From contig QXEO01000414.1 of NCBI GenBank assembly GCA_007115705.1, positions 1-64,000 of the forward strand: 64,000 bases of DNA. Direction: 5' to 3'. The translations under genes and the position numbers were made by a program. This stretch comes from Dactylis glomerata (lineage: Eukaryota > Streptophyta > Magnoliopsida > Poales > Poaceae). Position 1 is the stretch's first letter. Each line of letters begins with the position of its first letter. Of this stretch, positions 32,550-43,712 are shown one piece after another. A model generated the notes under the pieces. It had not been told where the DNA came from. It worked only from the letters and a program-made list of their open reading frames with translations, and did no database searches.

Positions 32550-33894
32550 TTGTGGTTCCTGTGATCCGTCATATTTTTGCTGATCATGAGGTAGCTTGAA
32601 TCCCTTAGGCACTGGAGTGATGCGAACCCTACGGGTAAAGCATGATGCCCTCATCTCTTTTTCGTTGTCTTCATAGTCGCGCCTTGGGGATCGCGATTTT
32701 CGAGTTCCACCGTGCTGTTTTGGTGATGGCGATCGAGATCGGTGTTTACTGCTTTTTATGCCGAGGACTATTGTGACGGCGAGGTGACCTTGCTTTGTGT
32801 GCTTCCTTGTGGTGATGTGCTTCTTCTCCTTTTGCTGATAGCTTGTGACTTACCATATTGAGCCCGTTTAGTGCTGCTCTATGCATATGCTCCCTAGGAT
32901 CTCCTGGACTTGGTCGAGTTGTAAGTAGATATGCTTGTGCTGCCACGAGTGCTGCTTCAGGAGTTTTTGGTAGGATGTTTCCCTGCTCGTCGACCGATAG
33001 GAAGGACGAGTCGAGGTTTTTGGAAATACTTTGCCTGTCGGAGTACTCGAGGTTGTCATACCTTGAGCCATGTCGACGATTTTTCCTTGCGTTGCTGTAT
33101 GATGCGTCGCTTCGTGCTCTACGGGCAGCTTCGCTGGCTGCAATGGCTGAATCTTTTCTTCTTTGTATCTCTACCTTTTCCTTTGCTAATTGCTTTGCTT
33201 GCTGCCTGAGGGCATAATGATACCCAAAAAGCATATCTTTGCTGGAGCTGGATGGTATTGGTTTGCTGTGTTCTACGGCTTCTCTTATTATTTTCCACTC
33301 GTCGACTGATAGTCGAATTTTCTCCCTTGCTGCGAGGGTTTCCACTGTTTGCCCCTCTGCTAGGTGATTTGCTCCTCTGTCGATATTTGCTGGGTTTATC
33401 ACTGGGTTGTTATTTTCATCGAATTCTTCTGAGTTGTCGCCCACAATGGCGAGTACTTGGCACTGCTTGCCGATGTTGCTGTTAAAGCTTGAAAAGATCG
33501 AGTTGCTGTCCTCAGAAAGTTCTAACCCTGTTTTCCATGTGTCTGTTGAATTGTTTGAGATGTTGTCGAGGCAGGTCGTGAGATCGTCGAGTTGGACTTC
33601 TTCGTCAGAATTTTCCTTTTCTTCGTTGTCTTTTGCGATCTTTCCTTTTTGCACCTCTTCTAGGCTGACCGGCGAGTTTACTTCGCTAGAAGAGCCTTCA
33701 GAATACTCCATCATTACTGTCGTTTCAGGTCCTTGTGTCGATGGATCTTGATCTTGTTTCGTCGGATCCGAGAGGCGAGAGGAACCCGACGGCCCGATGA
33801 AGATGCTCAAACTTCCAATTGCTAATTCCACCTCTTGACTTCCGTCGACTTCTGGACTGCTGTTGGCTAAAAGCGAAAAAGCCGTCGAATTCAT
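32550..33894 (-). pseudogene. Gypsy E gag, N-terminal part
   Basis: The frame starts at an ATG at 33894 (MNSTAFSLLANSSPEVDGSQ) shortly after the PBS and runs to 32746. It shows an acidic, disordered first half and a helical Lys/Arg-rich second half (LRQQAKQLAKEKVEIQRRKD, EAALVAAQAYLLTTRPSPGD). A frameshift in an A-run near 32755 moves the reading frame; the new frame continues with RSRSPSPKQHGG and RVRITPVPKGFKLPHDQQKY until a TGA near 32548, which in context looks like a mutated Trp codon. The retrotransposon-gag core follows. Confidence 0.82.
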
Positions 33895-33911
33895 GATTCC
33901 AACGCCCAGAG

Positions 33912-33930
33912 TCCCCACGGTCGGCGCCAA
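33912..33930 (-). other. Primer binding site of Gypsy E
   Basis: The minus strand reads TTGGCGCCGACCGTGGGGA directly after the LTR end. The TGGCGCC(G) start is typical of plant Gypsy elements. I do not assign the tRNA. Confidence 0.75.
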
Positions 33931-33931
33931 T

Positions 33932-34267
33932 TGACGAGGGGTTAACTCGACAAATGTCCAAGATGAAGGACTTAGGATCGGGGAGATAGGGCGTCGGATG
34001 AACTCGAAGGTAAAGTTAGTCGAAATAGGTATGTATCGAAAGTAAACTTGGGTGTTCAACCTGGCTTGCTTTCAATCTGCCCTACACCGTCCCCTCCTGA
34101 CCCCTATATATAGGTGGCCAGGTCTCGAGGATCGGGTAGGGTTCGATACAGATTACAAATATTGACATACGGTATTAACTCGTATTCGACTATCATTACA
34201 ATTGGGCCTAGCTTATCGGGCCTCAGGGGTACTCAACTAACGGGCTCTATTAACTATACCCTTGTCA
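33932..34267 (-). repeat. 5' LTR of Gypsy E (336 bp)
   Basis: It is the same as 25205-25540. The plus strand contains CCTATATATAGG (about 34105-34116), a palindromic TATA-like core. It is followed on the minus strand by the PBS. Confidence 0.96.
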
Positions 34268-36368
34268 ATGGGTCCATAGCAGTAGCTAGATGGTTGTCTT
34301 CTCCACCTTGTGCTTCATGTTTAGATCTCATGAGCTGCCTTACATGATTGAGATCACCGTTATGTAATTCTATGATGTTGGTTTGTTGGGATCCGATGAA
34401 TATTGGTGTTTATGATTAAGTTGTTGTACTGAATTATATCTTTTGTTATCTCTATGTTGTTTATGATCTTGCATGCTCTCCGTTGTTAGTAGCTATCTTG
34501 GCCGAGTAGTTGCTAGTGACTCCAAGAGGGGGTATTTATGCTCGATAGTGGGTTCATGTCTCTATTTCACCTGGGGGAGTGACAGAAACCTCTAAGGTGG
34601 TAGATGTGCTGTTGCTACTACGGAGAAAACAACATTCATATGCTCAAGGGCATATGCTTTGTTTACATTACACACTTTGCTTAATGCAATTATCTGTTGT
34701 TCGCAACTTAATACTTCTAGGGTGTTCGGATGATATCCCCGGGAGTGGATTATTAGTCATAGATGCAGTTGGATGGCGGTCTATGTATTTTGTTGTAATG
34801 CCCAGAGTAAATCTCATAGTGATCTTCTTGACATATCACGTTATCTTTATTCTATCAATTGCCCAACTGTAATTTGTTTACCCAGCCTGTTATTTATCTA
34901 TGGAGAGATACCACTAGTGAACTGTGAACCTCGGTCCTATTTTAATCATATTGCAATCACCTGTTTACTTTTCCCGCACTGTTTACTTTACTCGCACATT
35001 ACTACTGTTTTCCACTCGATACACTCATAACCTTTGTTTCAAGCAAACCGGTGAGATTGACAACCTCATCGCAAGTTGGGAACAAAGTACTTGTTTGTGT
35101 GTGTGCAGGTTCCACAACACCTTCAGTCGTCATCGTCTCCCTTCTCCTGTTCGATAAACCTTGGTTTCTTAATTGAGGGAAAACTTGCTGCTACACTCAT
35201 CATACCTTCCTCTTGGGGTTCCCAACGGGCTGGTCATTCACCACGCACAAGGACAGTTTGCTCCCGCATCAACTTGGAGTAGCACCTCGCTCTTGCCAAG
35301 TTGTCTTCTCCTATTCATAATGATAATGATGCATGTGCTACTAACTCTACTTCTTGTGAAGCATCTATTTTGAAGGAGAATGTTGAGCTAAGGGCTCAAC
35401 TTGAATTGCTAACTAGCAAGTATGGGAAATTGGAAGAAATTCATGAAAAGCTATCTAGCTCTAATGAGGATCTTCTAGTGTCCCATGCTCGCCTAAAGTT
35501 AGCTCATGAGGCTATATCTACAAAGGTAACATCTTGTGAGCCTCATGTGGGCACTAGCACTATTTCCCAAAATGCAATATTGCCATGTGCTAGTACTAGT
35601 AATTCATCCACTCATACTATTTCTACATCTAGTGATGAATTACCCTCCTTGCCTTGTTGCTCTAACCATGTAGCCTCTACTTCCACTAGTACTTGTGTTG
35701 TCACTAACCATGTAGAGGAAATCAAAGAGCTTAAGGCCCAAGTTACTTCGTTGAAGAAAGACTTGGAAAAACGTCATGAAGGGAAGTCCACACTCAATAA
35801 GATCTTGAGTGTGCAAAAATCCCCCAATGACAAGAGTGGACTTGGATTTATCTCTAACAACAAGAAGAAGTCCAAAATATACAAGAAGAAGGGCCAAGAA
35901 CAAGTCAAGAATTTGGCCAAGATTGTTTGCTTCAAGTGCAAAATTGAAGGGCACCATGTTAGATCTTGCTCTTTGAAGAAGAAGCCTCTTAGTGAGAAGC
36001 AACAAGGGAAGCGGCCTCAAGTTCAAGCCCTTGCTCAACCTCAAGTTGAAGAAAGGTCACTTCCCAAGAAAAATCAAGCTAATGCTCCCCTTGTGGAGAA
36101 ATCAAATGAGAAGAAGGTGAAGAAAAGAACTTGCTACATATGCCATGAGAAGGGTCACCTATCTTCTTCATGCACTAGTGGTAACTCATCCAACCCTATC
36201 ATAATTGAAGATGCTTATTCACTTTGCAAGGATAAGGTTGGCAATGTGTTTGCCAAATTTATTGGTGCTCAAAGTGGTGTCAAGAAAAGAACCATTTGGG
36301 TTGCCAAACCTATTGTTTCTAACTTCTTAGGACCCAACTTGGTTGGGGACCAACAAGCCATTACTTGA

Positions 36369-39300
36369 ACAATAGGTGTTGGTGGAGGGCATTGGAGACT
36401 TGGCTATATCATGAAGAATTAAGGGATCTTCATCAATTATATTTTCTCAAGTCAAGTCATTTGGATTATCTTATTTCTATCATATATCCAATGTTCCTCC
36501 TTGCGGTAACATGTATTCAACTTATCTACCTTGAAAGTTACTCGCCCCTTTGCATGTGTTGGGTTTTGTATCTTGCATGTGTTTGTATATGTTATGCTTT
36601 CTACTTGCTTTATTTTGAGTAATCAAGTATGTGCATGTTGGTTTGCACACCATGTACGGTTGTTTTTGTTGAGCCTTTTGCATCTCGTTTTATCTTACTT
36701 GGCTCTTGTGAGAGATTATTGGACCATCCCATTTTGGGAGAGTGATATCCTTTGCATCTCACAATCCAAAAAATGTGTGTACATGAGGAATACCACTTAG
36801 TGTTGATATTTAAAGATTATCTAGTTTCTATGGGGTATGTCATTCTCATGAGAAATTCAAATTCTATAATGTCCATTAATCATCTTGTTGGATTTTATTT
36901 GCCTCTTGTGAAAAATAAATGTTTTATCATATTATGGGGGAGTAATATGCTTTGTGCATACTACAAACCAATATAATGTGTATATTTGAGGTTGTATCAC
37001 ATAGTGTTGATATTGTAAATTATCTTGCTTCTATGTGGCATGTTTTTCTCAAACAAGTTCCAATTTGCCAAATTGTTTTATTCCTCTTGTTTTGGATCTT
37101 GTTTGTGAGATACTTTCTTGGTAGGGTTTTCCTAAAATGTGGAATTCTACATCAAAGTTGGAAAACCATTTGCTTCAAGTTATATTAATCATTGCTTTGC
37201 GTGATTGTTTAACTATTTGAGTCTATCAAGAATATCTTCTTTAGCATGGTGATTAATTCTTATCCTTCTCCGTATGCTTCTTTATTGTGAAGATGATCTT
37301 GGATTTATATGTAAACTACCACCGAGAAATAAATCCAAATACCTCTTGTTCTTGGACAATTGGTACTATATCATGTGGCACATGTATATTGATCATCTTT
37401 ACATTGGCTATTGCTTTTAATTGCCTTATCTCTAGCCAAAAATGTATTTGTTTTAGCTCCCATTGTCTTCCATGACTTTTGTTATCCCATTTGATTTCGT
37501 TGAACTTGTTTTGTGTTATTTATATGTAGGTAGATGTGATGATCCCACTTGTGTGCATTTTTTTATTCAAATGCAAAATCATAAATAATGCACTAATCTT
37601 GGGGGAGCTCTCCTATATTTGTTATAACACACTCTTTGTGCTTATTTCAATTGGTATTGATTTTTTGTTGGAAGATAAATCTTTTCTTTTTGGTACTTAG
37701 TGTGCCATCATAAAAAGTGTGGAGAGTTTGGTTTGTTTATTTGAACCTTGCTCTCTTTGGGAGTTGGTGGTCTCATTCCGTATTATTTATTTCTTACTCT
37801 TAAAATGAGATATGTCTTTGAGCATGTGTGTTTTAATTATGTTTTATGCTCATTGGCTTTTGCTTGGTTCACTAGTTGAACTTTGGAGTCAATCTTGTGT
37901 TGATTTGATTCTTTGATATAATTTGGACAACCTTTTGTAGCTTCACAATTTTGTGTGCTCGCTTGTCCTTCTTGGTGTTTTGTCCAAATCGTATCTCCTT
38001 TGGCTCTTGAAAGTCATGTGCATGCATATTTACTAAATTTATACTTTATGGCATGCTTTGCTTTCTTTGATCAAATATATAGGAGAAGCTCCATCAAATC
38101 CTAAATTGGCTAAGATGTGCATGAAATTCAATTTCATATATATATATGCAGATATTTATGTGGAGTTTGTCCTATATGTTGTAGTTTCTAACTACTTTGG
38201 ACCCAATGAGTTTGGGGACCATCTTGTACTTGAACTTTGTTTTAGGTACATGGAGATATATTGGTGCTTGTCTCAATAATAAGGATGAAGTGGTGACTAA
38301 ATGATAATTTGAGGCAAGCTAGGATTATTGAAGAACTGCTATCTACTACATCCTACCATTATATCTCGGTAACAAGTATCTTCTTCATGCATACTTCTCT
38401 AGTATCCAACCTTGTGTAGGTTGTTTTATGGCATTGAAAATATTTATTTGCAAATGTTGTGCTTTTTGCAAGGATTCTAATGAAACCTCTTTATTGCAAA
38501 TGTGAGCAAGTTGAGATGAGGACATATTATTGGGAACATATAAAAATCATGCTCATGATTCTCTTATCCCATATATGTCAACTTAGCAATCTTTTTGCAT
38601 ATCAATTCCTCAATAAGCTCACATGTGAAATATTGATGAAATTGCAAATTTATTTGTTCCGTTTGGTATCCCTCGTTATGATACTTGTTGTTTTTATCAA
38701 AGCATCCCAACTATCTTCTTTCCCTTGTTGATATTTGTGATGTCTTTGACATGTTGGTGGTTGAAGTTCGTCAATATACAATAAGATAAATTGAGCCTTT
38801 GGCCATGCTTTAAAAGCAAAAATCTCATTGGTATATTGCATGCCTTCATTTTGGATATCTTGTTCTATTCTTAGTATCTATTTTGTGTGTATATGTTTCT
38901 TTGTGATAATTATCTTTGTGATATTGTCTACTTAGAAACTTATACACATGAGAGATGATATCTCATTATTTGATATCTTATTTGAACCTTATGTGTTGGG
39001 ATGGAATGCTAAGCAATATCATTCATTGAAGACTACATGGATGCTCTATGCTTATCATTGTGTTAGTCTTATAATATTCTTTGTCATTCCTATCACACAT
39101 TCTGTTGGTTGAGCCTTTTAATATATTGTCCCTTGCTTGTTGCTCAACCATTTGTTTGATGCAAGTGTAAGCTTAATTTCTTCTCTATGATCTCTTGCAA
39201 ATGGTTGCGCTTTAAATGTTATTGAGGGAGTGAGGACTCCATGTTGTGCAAATTGTATTCAAATACAAACATTCCAATTTTTGCACGTACCTTGGGGAGC

Positions 39301-40062
39301 TTCCTCATTTCATTTAAAGCACCATTTTGCGGTTAGCATAGTATTTAATTTCACTTGGTATCATTTTGTTTTGAATAATATTGAGGGAGTGATGATTCCA
39401 TATGTGTGCACCTTATACTTCAACTCAAATAGAATAATTTGTGCACACACCTTGGGTAGCTTCCTCATATTATTTAGAGCACCTTTTCGATCTTATCATA
39501 ACATCTTTATTCAATTTGTTCTTTGGATTGTTTGATTGCTCTCTTCATTTGTTGAAGTTTATCCATCATGTTATCTTATTTTTTTGCAATCTTTGATCCT
39601 CAATATAGTTTGGTTTCCTTCATATATTTGTCTTTGTATATGTGCATGTGTCTTCACTTATTTCTTTTGGATATGCACACCATTTTGGAGGAACTCACAC
39701 TATTGGCCTTCTAAGTTTTTCGCCCATTTTGGCAATGGATGCCAATGGGGGAGAAGGTTCAAGGGTTTAAAGGGAATTGGCTTTTATGCTTTGGTTTGTT
39801 CTTAAGCATTTGCCTTGCATGCTTTGCATGGTTGAGTATATAGTGGAAACTCCACCAACAACCTTGGTTGGCAATATATGCAATGAAATCAAGATCATTC
39901 ACACGTGCATAGATTGTGGGGGAGTTTGCTCTATATATGGTGGTGTTACTAACATCACATACTTTTGTAGTATTTGATGTTAGTACAACCATTTTGGTTC
40001 TTTGAATTCATTATATAAACCCTCTCAAAGAGATTGTCATCAATTACCAAAATGGGGGAGAT
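36369..40062 (+). other. Noncoding internal region of Copia B
   Basis: About 3.7 kb of T-rich sequence lies between gag and the PPT. I find no pol domain on either strand. Around 38185-38230 there is a second, degraded version of the gag-end text (CTAACTACTTTGGACCC, TTTGGGGACCA). Related phrases (ATTGAGGGAGTGA near 39222 and 39383) repeat, so the region grew partly by duplication. It is typical of large non-autonomous LTR elements. Confidence 0.7.
40049..40062 (+). other. Polypurine tract of Copia B
   Basis: AAAATGGGGGAGAT abuts the 3' LTR. It primes plus-strand DNA synthesis. It is the same GGGGGAG type as in Copia A. Confidence 0.85.
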
Positions 40063-42230
40063 TGAAAGATCATATCGAGCCCCATGTGTGGTTTTGGTAA
40101 TTAATGACAATCCCTATGGACTAATGGTTGCATTGAGTTATATGTGTAGGATTTGTCCATAGACAATGCTTGAACCATTTGTTGGAGTCAAGGTTGTAAG
40201 AAGAAGATTATGTGTTGACCAAGGTGTTATTCAAGGAGTGATCCAAAGATTGGTCTTAAGAGAGTTGAGCTTATGTCAAGTGTGTCTTGAAGAATAAGAT
40301 TGAGTGAGCTCTCATGTGTATCCTCAAGACACCATCATTATGGAGAAAGAAGAATTGATTCGAGGATTGATCTAGTCAAAGCGCAAGTTCAAGATGAGCA
40401 ACTAGAAGAGAACATATGCTTGAAGCTTGCTATCTATATTGTGTTTATGGATATGTGAAGATATGCTTAAAGAGAGTCTCTTCCATAGTGGAGTATGGGG
40501 GAGCAATCCGCAAGACTTCACCAAGCAAGCTCAATCAAGAAAGGTGGTCCAACTTGAGAAGATCAAGATCATCATTATCCACCTCAAGTGGAATGCTCAA
40601 GGCAAAGGTATGATAGTGTTAGTGTTTCTTTCTTACCGGTCTCATGGTGTTAGTTGTGAGACCGGGTTATAGGATCGGTAGCCGTACTATCAAGAGGGGC
40701 TCTCGAGTGAGTAACTTAATTGTATTGTTCGAAGAGAGCTCAAACCTTTGCATACTTGGCATCATCTTTCTTGGTTCTTATTTGGGTTTTATCCATGTGA
40801 GGTTCTAGAGCTTGTGGTTATTTCCATGACAAGCTCTAGCTCATCAAAAACGGATTTCGCATGAAGCTCTTATTGCGTTTTTGATGTTTGGAGGTTTTAC
40901 CGGTTTGCCTTCAAAGAGAGGTCAAACCTTTCATCATTTGGTTTTATACTCCCTTGTTGGACTATGATGTTTCTATGGATGAAGTTGTAGAGCTCGTTGT
41001 GGTGATTCTAATGAGCCCAAGATCATCGAAAACGGAGTCCGGATGAAAAAGTTATCACCGTTTTCGTATTGCAATTTCTGCTCGGCGTCACCCAGATACG
41101 GGGCCGGAATATCCGGCCCAGGGGGCGGATTATCCGCCCCCCCTCGAAGATTTTGTTTCGAAATTTCTGCTAAGGACTTTTGGGCACGTCACCCAGTAGG
41201 GGGGCCGATATTCCGGCCAGGGGGCCGGATAATCCGGCCTGGGACGCTATAACGGTCATTTTTATGGGAGGGGGTATAAATACCCCTCCCCTTCTTCCTC
41301 CTTGGGGCTGGTTGCTTGTCTCTCTCTCCTCCATTGTTTTGACCTTCAAGAGCTTGCAATTACTCTCTATCCCTTCCATATTTCTTGAATCTTGTTGAGG
41401 GATTTGAAAGAGAAGATCTAGATCTACAACTCCACCAATCAATCTCTCCTCTAAGTGAGGGGAACATCTTGGGATCTAGATCTTGGAGACTTGTGTGGTT
41501 TTCCTCCATTTGTTCTTCTTCTCATATTTCTCCATAGCATTAGTTGCTTTGGTGAAATTTGGGTGAGAAGTATTTGAGCACTTTGTGTGCTCTTGCCATT
41601 GCATAAGTTGCATCGGTTTGAGTTCTCCCCGGAGATTCGAGTAAGTGAAAGTTTGTGAGCTTATTACTCTTGGGTTCTTGGAATCCTAGACGGCTTTGTG
41701 GCTTTGTGGTGCCTTTGTGGCTATTCTTGGGAGCCTCCAATTAAGTTGTGGATGTGTGCCCCAAGCTTTGTGTAAAGGCCCGGTTCCGCCTTGAGGAACC
41801 CCTTAGTGGAAGAGTGAGCTAGGCCTTTGTGGCGCAAGCTCACACCGGAGAATAGGGTGAGGCCTTTGTGGCGTTGGTTAGGCCTTTGTGGCGATACCAC
41901 ACCCCTCCAACGAGACGTACTCCCTTTCAAGGGAGGAACTCGGGAATACATCATCGTCTCCGCGTGCCTCGGTTATTCCTATACCCGAGCTCTTTACTTA
42001 TGCACTTTACATTGTGATAGCCTTTGTGCTTGAAGTCATATATCTTGCTATCACCTTGTTACTTGTTTTGCTTAGCATAAGTTGTTGGTGCACATAGGTG
42101 AGCCTAGTTTATTTAGGTTTTATGTGCTTGACAAAATAAACGCTAGTTTAATTCCGCTTTTGTTCAAGCCATTCGTAAAATTTGATATCGCCTATTCACC
42201 CGCCCTCTAGGCGACATCTGTGTCCTTTCA
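40063..42230 (+). repeat. 3' LTR of Copia B (2168 bp)
   Basis: It matches the 5' LTR apart from scattered substitutions and small indels (for example a shorter C run near its end at 42200). A polypurine tract AAAATGGGGGAGAT precedes it at 40049-40062. The right TSD GCTTC follows. Confidence 0.96.
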
Positions 42231-42584
42231 GCTTCTTCATGGGAGCAAAGATATCCTGATAGATGTATAGCTGCTCCATACACCAAAAACGACGGTCCTC
42301 AATGTGATTCGACCTCAGCTGAGAAGTGTACCAATCAAGTTGCCTCATAGCTGAGTAGGAAACTGAGCTCGTCTTCTTATAGTTGATCCTTGGAGACTTC
42401 CCTTTGCTAGCTTGAGCAGCCTTCTTAACATCCCTGGCAGCCTTCTTAGCATCCTTGGCTGCCTTGACCTTCCTGACGGCTGCATGCTGTTTCTAACGGA
42501 TCGACACCTCATCTTCAAGAATACCTTCCTCATTGGTGTGAAAGTAGCGAGGACGACTCCTCTTGGCCGGTCCCAGTCCGACAC

Positions 42585-42932
42585 CTGTGAAGAGAAGAAG
42601 TGGGTAGCATGGTGATGAGGATGCACACAAGTATCAAGGATATACACTAAAGGGATAGACCTAGCAAAGGAACATATGCCAATGGTGGTCAAGAAGGGAG
42701 AAAGAAAATCCCAGGCCGGATTATCCGGCCAAAACAGGGCCGGATAATCCACCCCTGGCAAACTTTCTCAGATATTGACCAAGATCATGGTAAAAAGTAG
42801 ATCGTCTAGGTAGATCACTAGAGTATACAACAAGGCCCTAGGAAAACACACGGTAACAACTAGAACTCCAAGATCTAAGCAAATAAATTTCACAAGAACT
42901 TCACCACTAGGGTTAGGAGATGCGAAATTTAC
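42585..42932 (-). other. Intron of the Copia A extra gene (predicted)
   Basis: Donor GAGG|GTAAAT and acceptor TCACAG|GTGTCGG join two coding pieces in phase. The intron holds another perfect palindrome GGCCGGATTATCCGGCC (42714-42730) and a half-conserved second one (42736-42750). Confidence 0.65.
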
Positions 42933-42942
42933 CCTCATCCAT

Positions 42943-43712
42943 TGGAGGAACTGCTTGGAGGAACTTGTTCCCGAGGTGAAGGGGAGCACGGGGCTGGGAG
43001 ATCAGCCAGATCCGGCGGTCGGGGAGGCACCGACGAGCAGGAGGAGACCCAGGCGGCGGAGGAGAGAGAGGGGGTCGGGGTGGAAAAACTGGCTCTGAGA
43101 GTAGTTCACCCCGACGCCCTCCTTTTTATATGGACTGACCGCAGGGCCAGATTATCTGGCCTAAGTTTGGACCGGATATTCCGGCCCTCGGATAATCTGG
43201 CCCAGAAGTGGCCCGAATTATCCGGCCTGGAACTCCTCTGCTCAGGAAATTTGAAGCAGAAACTGACTTGTGTGCATGGAGAGAAGTGTTTGTAGATGAG
43301 ATAGGCTTAGGATGGAAGACAAACATGGAGTGGTTCTCGGCACTTGATATTGCAAAACCCAAGAAATCATCGAAAGACCAACACAAGTGCCTCCCCATAT
43401 CAAAAAAAAGACATAAGAGCTAAAAAACATTCAAAAGATTTGCAACGAATTAACTCTTTGAGAAAGAGGTCGGTGGCCGAGGCCACCATGTAAGAGTGTT
43501 AAGGCATTGAACCGCGAAGATATATCTTGGGTCCATAACCAATACTCATCATTAAAGCTCACATATCACAAAATGATATTAAGAGAATGATTTTGTTACT
43601 ATCGGCATTATGGGGGAGGGATAGCCCAATTAATTAGGACCGCACTCCCCCTATCTCCATGCCCACATCTAGATTAGAATACGTGCTATAGTATGGGAAT
43701 GAGTGCACACTT
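42943..43712 (-). promoter_or_regulatory. Internal promoter of Copia A extra gene
   Basis: On the minus strand a TATA box (CCATATAAAAAGG, 43125-43133) lies about 185 bp before the ATG at 42942. Just upstream (43145-43225) are four palindromic CCGG/CCAGAT-type modules of the kind found upstream of TATA in the LTRs, including the perfect palindrome at 43145-43161. The 5' UTR is GC-rich. Between 43230 and 43712 I see no gene. The purine word GGGGGAG also occurs on the minus strand near 43643. Confidence 0.65.

Larger units (their letters stand above)
25205..34267 (-). mobile_element. Gypsy element E (Tat/RIRE2-like), non-autonomous, 9.06 kb
   Basis: Two 336-bp LTRs (25205-25540 and 33932-34267) appear identical, and the TSD ATGGG is perfect (25200-25204 and 34268-34272). 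On the minus strand the order is 5' LTR, PBS, gag, protease, then, in place of RT/RNase H/integrase, a plus-strand multi-exon gene, then a PPT and the 3' LTR. The antisense gene with a gypsy-type transposase domain is characteristic of the Tat lineage of grasses. Pol is missing, so replication needs a helper. It is the youngest and innermost insertion of the nest. Confidence 0.94.
24626..35284 (+). repeat. Solo LTR, D2 subfamily, split by Gypsy E
   Basis: It starts TGATACGTCTCAAACG at 24626 and ends TTGGAGTAGCA at 35284, with the perfect TSD CCTCG (24621-24625 and 35285-35289). Gypsy E occupies 25205-34267 within it. The LTR proper is about 1.59 kb. The last about 50 bp differ from other D2 copies and lack the TGGCGCC word. 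The GC hairpin is at 24894-24968. Confidence 0.93.
23493..36368 (+). pseudogene. Copia B gag, split by a nested solo LTR
   Basis: Translation starts at the ATG at 23493 (MSARGLVHNDTFIFDGTNYD), 40 nt past the PBS. The N-terminal part has the UBN2-like gag core (FIFDGTNYDTWKIHMLNYFR, FRSAHDIWTKLQEKYGV), then a Ser/Cys/Asp-rich region and a coiled coil (EEEQELRVSLEEKLESIEES). It is cut at 24625 by a solo LTR and resumes at 35290 with more coiled coil, a Lys-rich stretch and two CX2CX4HX4C zinc knuckles (CFKCKIEGHHVRSC, CYICHEKGHLSSSC), and stops at 36368. No internal stop is visible in the two parts, so before the insertion gag was intact (about 730 residues). The final KFIGAQSGVKKRTIWV segment resembles the protease-proximal end of Copia A gag. 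Confidence 0.92.
21268..42230 (+). mobile_element. Copia element B, non-autonomous (gag only), 21 kb including insertions
   Basis: Two highly similar LTRs (2172 and 2168 bp, about 1% different by eye) in plus orientation bound the unit, with a perfect TSD GCTTC (21263-21267 and 42231-42235). It inserted into the extra gene of Copia A. A methionine-tRNA PBS, a two-knuckle gag and a PPT are present, but there is no protease, integrase, RT or RNase H. Between gag and the 3' LTR lie 3.7 kb of AT-rich noncoding DNA. After removing the nested solo LTR and Gypsy E it is about 10.3 kb. Gag sequence type and LTR architecture match Copia A, so A-like elements are the likely source of enzymes. Confidence 0.95.
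20091..42942 (-). pseudogene. Extra sense-strand gene of Copia A, split by Copia B
   Basis: Between pol and the 3' LTR a spliced gene is visible. Exon 1 codes only M-D-E-G (42942-42933); the donor GTAAAT at 42932 and acceptor TTCACAG at 42585 give a 348-bp intron, and the join is in frame with VGLGPAKRSRPRYF. Exon 2 runs through a Lys/Ala-rich segment, is cut at 42236 by Copia B and resumes at 21267 (PIRPMHPIDFAFLKSKEYFV, VERLGLTGLMTC, LILQFYATLSF). It continues (LGYPFNGPTNPVGHRIHSP ... ) to a long acidic poly-Glu tail and ends DDFV at about 20091. Premature stops occur near 42494, 21069, 21054 and 20364. There is no transmembrane segment or signal peptide, so an envelope role is not supported; it resembles the plant-mobile or putative plant transposon protein domains carried by plant retroelements. 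Function unknown. Confidence 0.65.

Noticed and set aside
36369..40062. Many short plus-strand ORFs in the Copia B interior
   Set aside because: They are T-rich, Leu/Phe/Cys-rich readings without motifs; the region is noncoding.
20091..42942. Calling the Copia A extra gene an envelope gene
   Set aside because: Position fits the env-like slot, but there is no signal peptide, transmembrane helix or cleavage site, and the tail is poly-Glu.
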